DNA from: an uncultured Planctomycetota bacterium
GTDB lineage: Bacteria; Planctomycetota; SZUA-567; JAFGNG01
Assembly (NCBI GenBank): GCA_947311175.1
Contig: CAMZKK010000169.1
Coordinates: forward strand, 1-13,934
DNA: 13,934 bases
Direction of reading: 5' to 3'
Part shown: in pieces, positions 6,906-13,037 of the stretch
How the letters are laid out: each line of letters starts with the position of its first letter
Numbering within the stretch: the stretch's first letter is position 1
Program-made: the position numbers and the translations under genes
Notes under the pieces: generated by a model
What the model saw: only the letters and a program-made list of their open reading frames with translations
Told to the model about the DNA's origin: nothing
Database searches by the model: none

Positions 6906-8156
6906 CTAATTATTTCTAAAATAATATTCTGCAGGCATTATTTGTTCTGCCGAGATATTAGCCATCCATTTTTTACGAACAGAGATTGATGCTTTTGTCG
7001 TAATAGTTCTAAGATAAAGACCGGTTACAGGAATTGCCGTTAGATCAAAAATATTATCTATTTCATCAATGTCTTCTATCTCGTCAATAGTTTCTATTTC
7101 GTCAATAACTTCTATTTCGTCAACGTCTTCTATCTCGTCAACGTCTTCTATCTCGTCAATAGCTTCTATCTCGTCAATGTCTTCTATCTCGTCAATAGCT
7201 TCTATTTCGTCAATAGCCTCTATTTCGTCAATGGTTTCTATTTCGTCAATGGTTTCTATTTCTTCAACAGCTACCACTTCAGCAGCTTTCACTTCAACAG
7301 TTTCGTCAACGTCAGGAACATTCGAAACAAGCTCCTCTTCAGGAAGCTCTATTTCAATATCTTTAGCTTTTTCTTTTTTTACTTTTACCTTAGAAGTATC
7401 TTTTGCCTTCTTTTCGCTAGGGATTGATTTCTCAACAACTGACCCATCATAATATTTCTCAATTGCATCCGATATTTCCTGCCAAGTTGCATCAAAGGTT
7501 TTCACTTTTTCTTTGGTAATTTCTCTAATCTCATTTTTTGCATTGCTATCAAGCACATTGCTCATAGCAATACAAAGCAAATTACCAATCTTTTGAAATG
7601 GAATAACTCTTAATTTTTCACATACTTCCTTTTCAAGCATTAGAATTGCATCATTTTCAAATTTGACGCTATCAAGCTCAACCGTAGTAATAGTTCTCTG
7701 TTTGTTAAGAGCAGCTCCGACATTGCCGGCATTACACGCTCCACTGCCAACAAGAATTTGACCAATAAGGCCACCTTTTTTTTCTTGAATTCCAAGTGCC
7801 TTGTCAAGTTGTTTATCTGTAATTACATTTGCCTTGATTAGTAGATTACCAATCCTTTTCTTCGTAATACTTGTCCGCTTCTTCCGAGCAGAGGATTTTT
7901 TAGGGTCTGATAATGGAATTATTCCTCCGGTTGCAGGAACATTTCTTTTTACAGGATTGACAACTGTCGTCCCTGTGGGCATAGCTCGAGATTTTGTTTT
8001 TTTGCCAGCCGCCCGTGGCTTTACAGGTTTCTTAGCAACAACAGAAGATTTTTTTTTCTTAGAAGGAACCGTTGCTTTAGAACGTTTTGAGCCAGTTGAG
8101 ATTTTTTTCTTTTTACCTTTTCCATTTCCACCCAATATTCCACCAAGCAAACCCAT
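6906..8156 (-). CDS. Motor-less GspE-N/MshEN-domain protein with Lys-rich N-tail and acidic hexapeptide repeats
   Basis: A protein of 416 residues with clear regions. Residues 1-100: Gly-rich start, then a disordered tail crowded with Lys, Arg, Ser and Pro. Residues 101-236: a GspE-N (T2SSE_N, MshEN) domain, the module that precedes type II secretion and pilus ATPases. Its two tandem 24-residue motifs are R101-I-G-N-L-L-I...L117...L121..Q124 and L130-I-G-Q-I-L-V..G139...L150..Q153, separated by five residues (EKKGG), the spacing of c-di-GMP-binding MshEN domains. Residues 299-370: twelve hexapeptides of the type EIExID. Residues 371-416: a short unrecognised tail. There is no ATPase core. It lies 38 bases after the STAS gene; GGAG precedes the ATG. 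Domain family is well supported. Ligand binding is inferred, and motif II lacks its Arg (L130) and motif I has N110 for Gly. Confidence 0.82.
   Translation of the reverse strand: MGLLGGILGGNGKGKKKKISTGSKRSKATVPSKKKKSSVVAKKPVKPRAAGKKTKSRAMPTGTTVVNPVKRNVPATGGIIPLSDPKKSSARKKRTSITKKRIGNLLIKANVITDKQLDKALGIQEKKGGLIGQILVGSGACNAGNVGAALNKQRTITTVELDSVKFENDAILMLEKEVCEKLRVIPFQKIGNLLCIAMSNVLDSNAKNEIREITKEKVKTFDATWQEISDAIEKYYDGSVVEKSIPSEKKAKDTSKVKVKKEKAKDIEIELPEEELVSNVPDVDETVEVKAAEVVAVEEIETIDEIETIDEIEAIDEIEAIDEIEDIDEIEAIDEIEDVDEIEDVDEIEVIDEIETIDEIEDIDEIDNIFDLTAIPVTGLYLRTITTKASISVRKKWMANISAEQIMPAEYYFRNN
7047..7262 (-). repeat. 18-bp tandem repeat (minisatellite), 12 units, coding for EIExID hexapeptides
   Basis: Consecutive 18-base units on the plus strand follow the pattern TCAAtxxytCTATyTCG; on the coding strand each gives E-I-E-(T/A/D/V)-(I/V)-D. 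There are twelve units, the last diverged (EIDNIF). Variation is confined mainly to codons 4 and 5, and repeat identity at DNA level is high, so recent slippage or unequal exchange is likely. The plus strand shows a long Ser/Ile open frame here that is only the shadow of the repeat. Confidence 0.93.
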
Positions 8157-8194
8157 ACAAAAGACTCCAATCTTATTATGTTAAATAAATTATT

Positions 8195-9154
8195 TTATTT
8201 TTTTTCAATTCGAAACAAATTTCCACCATTCATAATAGAATACTCAAACCGATCAACATTATCAACCGCATCTGAAAACTCTTCAATTCCGTCCAACTCT
8301 TCATCCAGTTCAAGAGTTTTGCCCGCAACAAACAAATAAACGCTAAGTTTTTTCCGCTTAGTATTTATAAAAATTTGCACTCTCTCAGATGTGGTTTTAG
8401 GTAACGCATTTTCTAAAACATAATTAAATGTGTCTTTTACTGCACCAAAAACGGCATTGGCACTTTCTTTTTTAATACTCGTTTGTTTAGCACAATTAGC
8501 AAGCATTTTTTCTAACCCGTCAAGATAGGTTGCACAAGCTGGAACAACCAACTCGACAACATCTTTGTCACTCTCAGGATATGCCTTAACCTTACCGCTT
8601 GCCGACACCTTAAATACAGCTCGACATCTTGGACATTTATAACTTCCCTCACCTGCAATATTTAATTTTGCATTGCAGTTATCACACCTTACCGCAGTTT
8701 TTCCATCAATATCCGAATCATCTTCCTCTTCCTCGATTTCTTCTATATCATTTTCTTTAAGCTTTGCTTGAACAGTAGTCCCATCAACCTCTTTACCGGA
8801 AAAGGCAGCTATTGCTTGATTTTCATCATTAACTATCTGGAAAAACTCCTGCAGCCCAAGCATTTCCATAACAACCATAACTTTTGGTGAAATCCTCATC
8901 AGAACAATTTTTCCACCAACGTCATTAAATTTATCTATAATCTGAATCATCAAGCCCATGCCTGTGGAATTAATGTATTTTAATCCCTCAAAATCAATAG
9001 CAAGATACTGCGCACCCTGATCTAGCAATTCATCAAACATTTCGGCAAAAGATTCAAAACTCTCAGGATCTATTGAGCCTGTTAACTCAACAAAATGGGC
9101 AACCAGTTTTTTGTCAATCTTTTCCTTAGTAAAGTTGTAACTAAAACTCGCCAT
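8195..9154 (-). CDS. STAS anti-anti-sigma protein with zinc ribbon and degenerate GHKL-like C-terminal domain
   Basis: A protein of 319 residues. Residues 1-120 are a STAS domain like SpoIIAA/RsbV: GSIDPESFESF (26-36), YLAIDFEGLKYINSTGMGLMI (50-70) and MLGLQEFFQIV (98-108). S63, in I-N-S-T-G, matches the serine phosphorylated by anti-sigma kinases, with the usual Asp before it replaced by N62. Residues 133-150 are an acidic linker. C157-x-x-C160 and C174-x-x-C177 form a zinc ribbon. Residues 199-319 align without gaps by eye to the GHKL domain of the protein encoded upstream (for example 'AVFGAVKDTFNYVLENA' against 'AVVNAAREAMDNGSRHG'), but the N-box Asn is Y245 and the DxGxG loop is lost, so it should not bind ATP. 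It starts 29 bases after the kinase stop, with AAGGA upstream. STAS and ribbon are firm; the GHKL likeness is inference. Confidence 0.85.
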   Translation of the reverse strand: MASFSYNFTKEKIDKKLVAHFVELTGSIDPESFESFAEMFDELLDQGAQYLAIDFEGLKYINSTGMGLMIQIIDKFNDVGGKIVLMRISPKVMVVMEMLGLQEFFQIVNDENQAIAAFSGKEVDGTTVQAKLKENDIEEIEEEEDDSDIDGKTAVRCDNCNAKLNIAGEGSYKCPRCRAVFKVSASGKVKAYPESDKDVVELVVPACATYLDGLEKMLANCAKQTSIKKESANAVFGAVKDTFNYVLENALPKTTSERVQIFINTKRKKLSVYLFVAGKTLELDEELDGIEEFSDAVDNVDRFEYSIMNGGNLFRIEKK

Positions 9155-9183
9155 TCTTTTTTCCTTTTTCTAACTGAATTTAC

Positions 9184-10035
9184 CTAAGTATTTTTTTTAA
9201 GTTTTTTTGTAAGTTTCAAAACATTGCCTTTGTGATTATATTCTACCTTGTCCACACACCTAAGCATAAGCATTAGCCCTAATCCCCCGACCTTGCCCTC
9301 AAGTTTACGTTTTCTTGCCACAGCAACCGCATCTCCACTAACCCCATCACCAAGAAAACCTGTTGTATCAAAACCATCACCCTGGTCTTCTACGGTAATT
9401 GTTATTTTTGAACTATCTAGCAAAAACTCCATAGAAACTTTTTTGTCAGGATTACTTGCATTTCCATGTCGAGAACCATTATCCATTGCTTCTCTTGCCG
9501 CATTAACCACTGCTAAAAACTCATCTTCTTCCATCTCTGTATTTTTTAATAATTTTTCGACAAAATCACCAGCCTCCTGCACATAGGTAGGGGTTGATGC
9601 AAATTCAATTTTAATATTATTAAGGAAATATTTTCGTTCCTGCAGAAGTCTTTTATATTCGGAATCAATTTTTTTAGATAATTCGCTAATCTCATACGGC
9701 TCTATTATATACTCATCCTCAAGGACTCTAAATCCTTTGACCTCATTTGGATTATACTCTATTGGATAATAACCAATCAATGAGCACAAATGCTTGCGAT
9801 ACGAACTTTTAATCCACTGTTTAACCTCTGGAGCAAACTCCATGTATCCATCAATCAAAACAATGTCCGGAGTTTTTTCTTCAACAAGACTCTTTAAAGA
9901 ATCCAAATTGTCAACAACATAAATTACATAGCCCTCTTTCTTCAGTTTTATTTCCATCACCTTACTAAAAGGACCAATCGTATCAACTCCCAAAACGACT
10001 GATGCAGACTCAATTGTATCTTTAGTATTTGCCAT
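9184..10035 (-). CDS. Receiver-like domain fused to a GHKL serine kinase domain (RsbW/SpoIIAB type)
   Basis: A protein of 283 residues. Residues about 11-120 resemble a response-regulator receiver: strand ASVVLGVD, then DIVLIDGYM with candidate phospho-acceptor D62. The usual 'KP' at the end of strand 5 reads E112-P113, so the conserved Lys is missing and phosphorylation may be impaired. A helical linker (115-140) leads to a GHKL ATPase domain (141-280): N-box E182-A-M-D-N186...H190; G1 box VED217-QG219-DG221-FD; G2 box G250-GLGLMLML. This is the HATPase_c_2 type of anti-sigma factor kinases, which bind a sigma factor or other target and phosphorylate a STAS antagonist. The STAS protein encoded next is the natural partner. 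It is first in the operon, with a promoter upstream and AGGA 8 bases before the ATG. No sigma factor gene is in the window. Confidence 0.85.
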   Translation of the reverse strand: MANTKDTIESASVVLGVDTIGPFSKVMEIKLKKEGYVIYVVDNLDSLKSLVEEKTPDIVLIDGYMEFAPEVKQWIKSSYRKHLCSLIGYYPIEYNPNEVKGFRVLEDEYIIEPYEISELSKKIDSEYKRLLQERKYFLNNIKIEFASTPTYVQEAGDFVEKLLKNTEMEEDEFLAVVNAAREAMDNGSRHGNASNPDKKVSMEFLLDSSKITITVEDQGDGFDTTGFLGDGVSGDAVAVARKRKLEGKVGGLGLMLMLRCVDKVEYNHKGNVLKLTKKLKKNT

Positions 10036-10090
10036 TTAAAGAATCCTAATAATGTTAAATTTTACATGAGCTAAATTAAGTAAAGAAAAA

Positions 10091-10118
10091 ATAATAATAC
10101 TATGTAAAAATTTGTCAA
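10091..10118 (-). promoter_or_regulatory. Sigma-70-type promoter of the signalling operon
   Basis: On the minus strand TTGACA (complement of 10113-10118) is followed after 16 bases by TATTAT (complement of 10091-10096). Transcription would begin near 10084, giving a leader of about 48 bases before the ATG at 10035. The -35 hexamer is a perfect consensus match. It is oriented opposite to the obgE promoter in the same 241-base gap. Confidence 0.6.
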
Positions 10119-10156
10119 GTGATATATTTTTCAATTAACTCAAAACAGAATAGTTC

Positions 10157-10192
10157 TTAATTAAATTTTTCATCAACGGTAGGATTTAATTT
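10157..10192. repeat. Possible degenerate third copy of the palindromic repeat
   Basis: TTAATTAAATTT (10157-10168) is shared with the two better copies, and TCAAC occurs in the centre as in copy 2, followed by a partial right arm (GGATTTAATTTTATTG). AT-richness makes chance similarity quite possible. The ATTGTTA heptamer occurs twice directly downstream (about 10194-10207), echoing the heptamers beside copy 1. Confidence 0.25.
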
Positions 10193-10221
10193 TATTGTTA
10201 ATTGTTATTCCATTACCACTG

Positions 10222-10249
10222 TTGACATAATAATTTAAATAATTATACT
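10222..10249 (+). promoter_or_regulatory. Sigma-70-type promoter of obgE
   Basis: TTGACA (10222-10227), 16-base AT-rich spacer, TATACT (10244-10249). Transcription would begin near 10256, leaving a leader of about 20 bases that contains AGGA (10266-10269), 7 bases before the obgE ATG. Both hexamers are close to consensus. Confidence 0.65.
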
Positions 10250-10276
10250 CAGTCTCTCAAATGATAGGAATCTAAT

Positions 10277-11260
10277 ATGTTTATTGATGAAGTAAAAATT
10301 TCAGTTAAGGCGGGCAAAGGTGGCGACGGTTGTTTGTCGTTTCGAAGAGAAAAATATGTACCAAAAGGTGGTCCTGATGGAGGAAACGGTGGTAACGGTG
10401 GTTCTGTAATTATAAAAGCCGACCGCAATACAGGAAGCCTACTACAACTAAGAAAAATCCAAAGCTATAAAGCAAAAAAGGGACAACCTGGTAAAGGTGG
10501 AAACAAGCAAGGCCTTTATGGTGACGACTGCATTATTGAAGTGCCTATCGGAACAATCGTTAAAAACATCAATCTCAACCGAACAATTGCCGACCTAACC
10601 ACCGATGAGGAAGAAGTTGTGGTGGCTGCCGGTGGCAATGGCGGAAGAGGAAACAAGGCGTTTGCATCTGCCGTCAACCAAACCCCCCGCGAATTTGAAT
10701 ATGGCACAGCTGGAGAAGAATTTGAACTCTACCTTGAACTAAAACTTATTGCAGATATAGGTCTGATTGGATTACCAAATGCAGGAAAAAGCACAATCGT
10801 AGCAAGGACTTCTTCTGCAACGCCAAAGATAGCAGACTACCCGTTCACAACCTTAGAGCCACAACTTGGCTTAGTCTCTGTCACAGAACAATCATCATTT
10901 GTCATCGCAGATATCCCAGGAATCATTTCCGGAGCACACTCTGGAGTTGGATTAGGAATTGAATTTTTGAAACACATCGAACGGACAAAATGCCTTGCCC
11001 ATATTATTGACCTAGTTCCAAACGACGGAAGTGACCCGTTTGAAAATTACAAAATAATCGAAAATGAAATAAAACAATTCTCAGAAGAACTGGCAAATAA
11101 AAAACGAATAATAATTGGCAACAAAATCGATATCACCGGAGCGAAGGAAGCTGCTGACAAACTTGAAAAACAAATCGGCTGCCAAATCCTAAAAATAAGT
11201 GCGGTAACTGGTGAAAACTTAAACGAATTAAAATATAAATTCTTAAACGCGGTCAACTAA
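10277..11260 (+). CDS. obgE: Obg-family ribosome-associated GTPase
   Basis: A protein of 327 residues. Obg/CgtA binds the 50S subunit, acts in its late assembly and responds to (p)ppGpp. Seen: the Gly-rich Obg domain at 1-157 (KAGKGGDGCLSFRREKYVPKGGPDGG at 11-36, GGNGGRGNKAFASAVNQ-TPREF at 119-140); G1 GLPNAGKST (165-173); switch I with T191 in DYPFTTLEP; G3 DIPG (212-215); G4 NKID (282-285); G5 SAVTG (308-312). It ends straight after the G domain, so it lacks the C-terminal extensions (OCT domain or acidic tail) of longer homologues, a known short form. The usual neighbours rplU and rpmA are absent; instead it is divergent from a partner-switching operon. All GTPase motifs are intact. Confidence 0.97.
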   Translation: MFIDEVKISVKAGKGGDGCLSFRREKYVPKGGPDGGNGGNGGSVIIKADRNTGSLLQLRKIQSYKAKKGQPGKGGNKQGLYGDDCIIEVPIGTIVKNINLNRTIADLTTDEEEVVVAAGGNGGRGNKAFASAVNQTPREFEYGTAGEEFELYLELKLIADIGLIGLPNAGKSTIVARTSSATPKIADYPFTTLEPQLGLVSVTEQSSFVIADIPGIISGAHSGVGLGIEFLKHIERTKCLAHIIDLVPNDGSDPFENYKIIENEIKQFSEELANKKRIIIGNKIDITGAKEAADKLEKQIGCQILKISAVTGENLNELKYKFLNAVN

Positions 11261-11303
11261 GATAATGAATTATTAATATTGCCTTAGCAACAACTGAAAC
11301 ATA

Positions 11304-11343
11304 TTCATCGTTAATTAAATTTCGTAGTCAACTACGAAATTTA
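11304..11343. repeat. Dispersed palindromic repeat, copy 2 (perfect palindrome, 2-base centre)
   Basis: The arms TAAATTTCGTAGT (11316-11328) and ACTACGAAATTTA (11331-11343) are exact reverse complements around CA. The stretch 11304-11327 matches 3639-3662 at 23 of 24 positions, the one difference being T to C in the fifth position. It lies about 45-80 bases after the obgE stop and could fold as an mRNA hairpin, but no T-run follows. The shared left flank outside the palindrome argues that this is a repeat family rather than two unrelated hairpins. Confidence 0.65.
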
Positions 11344-11355
11344 GGATAATAATCC

Positions 11356-11384
11356 TTGAGACCGGGTAGTCATTTTTGTAGGAT
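11356..11384 (+). promoter_or_regulatory. Candidate promoter of the lipoprotein-RND pair
   Basis: TTGAGA (11356-11361), spacer of 17 bases, TAGGAT (11379-11384). This is the best sigma-70-like match in the 171-base gap after obgE and gives a leader of about 40 bases before the TTG start at 11432. Neither hexamer is perfect, so this is a candidate only. Confidence 0.35.
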
Positions 11385-11431
11385 TTCCTTTTCATAATTA
11401 ATTAAACGAATGCTTAAACAAGGATTTAACA

Positions 11432-12295
11432 TTGAAAAATATAATATTATCAATATTGCTCATTGTGGGCATCAGCATAAATTCTGGGTGCGCCATAATT
11501 CCAACCTCAAGAAAACAAAATAAAAATATCAATACCAATGCCTCAAAAATACTGTTTGATAGCATTAGCGTAGGATTTAATCTAAACGCTATAGTTGCTC
11601 AAGCATCAATGAAAGCTGTAGATAAAAAAGGTGACTTTACCCTTCGATGCTCCGCTCAAATTCTTGCAAAACGTCCGGATAAGCTATTGATTGTGGCAAC
11701 AAAAGGATTGGGAACAGAAATCCTTCAGTTGTCTCTAATAAATGAATCTCTCAACATTTATTTGCCAAGAAAGAAAACTCTGTACAAAGGCAAGATAAAT
11801 GACCTCAACGATGCAGATATGAATTTCCATCCACAAGACATTGTAGAGCAGGTTTTATTCCCCACCAAAAATTTTCTTAATCTCAAATGGAAAACCATCT
11901 TTGAAGATGAAAAAGTAATTATGCTACAAGCAAAACAAAAATCATTGGGGCGACATCTGTTGACAATCAACAAAGAGACAAGAACACTCATGAGGAGGCA
12001 ACTGTTTAACAATAAAGACGTTTGTGCAATAGACGTTGCTTTCAGTAGATACAAAAAAAGCAAAGAGCTTGAAGGAAAACTTTACCCCAGAAAATTCAAA
12101 CTTCATTTTCCCACTGAAAAAAAAGATTTGTATATAGTATTGCGAAAAATTTCATTTAATGAAAACTTACCAACAAAAGAGTTTATTCTCAACATCCCAA
12201 AGAAAAACATCAAAAAGATAAAACCGTTAGGCAAGCGTCTGTCTAAGGATGGCGACAATATCTCGCTTAATGATTTAGATATAAATAAGGAATAA
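11432..12295 (+). CDS. Probable lipoprotein of LolA/LolB-like fold, partner of the RND exporter
   Basis: A protein of 287 residues starting at TTG, with AGGA 7 bases upstream; no in-frame ATG is better placed. The N-terminus has K2, a hydrophobic core (4-16) and C20 in I16-N-S-G-C, a loose lipobox with N at -3, so lipidation is likely but not certain. The mature part alternates short beta strands: 'GDFTLRCSAQILAKRPDKLLIVATKGLGTEILQLSLINESLNIYLPRKKTLYKG' (62-115), 'DIVEQVLFP' and 'FKLHFPTEKKDLYIVLRKISFN'. This is the pattern of the lipoprotein-localisation fold (LolA, LolB, DUF4292-like): 'klrv..+glG.....l.i.g..l.ly.P....ly.G'. It ends one base before the exporter gene, so the two are co-translated and probably act together in moving lipid or lipoprotein. 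I did not recognise a named family. Confidence 0.7.
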   Translation: MKNIILSILLIVGISINSGCAIIPTSRKQNKNINTNASKILFDSISVGFNLNAIVAQASMKAVDKKGDFTLRCSAQILAKRPDKLLIVATKGLGTEILQLSLINESLNIYLPRKKTLYKGKINDLNDADMNFHPQDIVEQVLFPTKNFLNLKWKTIFEDEKVIMLQAKQKSLGRHLLTINKETRTLMRRQLFNNKDVCAIDVAFSRYKKSKELEGKLYPRKFKLHFPTEKKDLYIVLRKISFNENLPTKEFILNIPKKNIKKIKPLGKRLSKDGDNISLNDLDINKE

Positions 12296-12296
12296 A

Positions 12297-13037
12297 ATGA
12301 TTGATAGATTTATAAAAGGCTGTGGGAGATTTGCCTGCCAACAATACAAACTGGTTTTAGCACTTGCATTCTTATTGACATTACTATCACTTATCCCGCC
12401 ATTTTTTCTTGGTACCAAAACCCACGTCTCTGTTTCCTCAATGATGCCGAAAGAAATCCCAGCCGCCAAATCATTTAATCGAGCATTACAAGACTTTGGC
12501 ACTGCAGATGAAGTATTTATCATCTTTAGAGTTGCGGATAAAGAAGACACTGCAGCTGTAGAAAAATACGCAATAAAGCTTGCCGATGCGTTAAGAAACA
12601 ATCCTGAGTTCCAAGATGCATACTGTCAATATGTAAGACCTGAAGAAAGAGGATTTTTAGAAAAAGAACTTTTGAAAAATGGCCTTCTATACCTCCCAAA
12701 GGCAGGCATAGAAGAGGTGCAAAAAAAACTCAGCAAACGAGAAATCGCAAAAAGCGCAAAACGAACATTAAATAAACTGTCAATGCAAAATGATGAAAGC
12801 ACCCAAGCAAACAAACTCACAAAGCTTAATGTTTTAGATATTTTCCCAATCTTTAAAAAATATTTAGGCGGTGCATATTCTCACATGGGCAAAAAAAGCA
12901 CCGGAACCTTAATGACTGCCGAAGATGGCAATGGCAGTATAATCCTTTTGGCTGCTCAACCTCACAGTCCTGCCCAGCGATTAGAATACTCTGCGAGAAT
13001 CATGGAACTTGTGCGAAAAGAAACTAATAATATTTAA
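12297..13037 (+). CDS. RND/MMPL-family exporter, N-terminal fragment ending at a frameshift
   Basis: A segment of 246 residues, with AAGGA 5 bases before the ATG. It holds the first transmembrane helix (about 18-38, 'LVLALAFLLTLLSLIPPFFLG') and the first periplasmic domain of an RND-superfamily transporter: 'VSVSSMMPKEIPAAKSFNRALQDFGTADEVFIIFRV' (44-79) is the usual 'l.pkd.p....y..l..fG..d.v.v.v' start. The frame ends at TAA (13035-13037), just where homologues continue into 'PP.lkv.yaGg' and helix 2. The rest of the protein is found in the -1 frame directly downstream. Related proteins include hopanoid-associated HpnN and other predicted lipid exporters of 800 residues or more; the substrate is unknown. 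As written it cannot form a transporter alone. Confidence 0.8.
   Translation: MIDRFIKGCGRFACQQYKLVLALAFLLTLLSLIPPFFLGTKTHVSVSSMMPKEIPAAKSFNRALQDFGTADEVFIIFRVADKEDTAAVEKYAIKLADALRNNPEFQDAYCQYVRPEERGFLEKELLKNGLLYLPKAGIEEVQKKLSKREIAKSAKRTLNKLSMQNDESTQANKLTKLNVLDIFPIFKKYLGGAYSHMGKKSTGTLMTAEDGNGSIILLAAQPHSPAQRLEYSARIMELVRKETNNI

Noticed and set aside
7069..7452. Plus-strand open frame of 127 codons rich in Ser and Ile
   Set aside because: It is the antisense shadow of the 18-bp repeat in the MshEN-domain gene; the repeat unit has no stop in that frame. No Shine-Dalgarno or family match.
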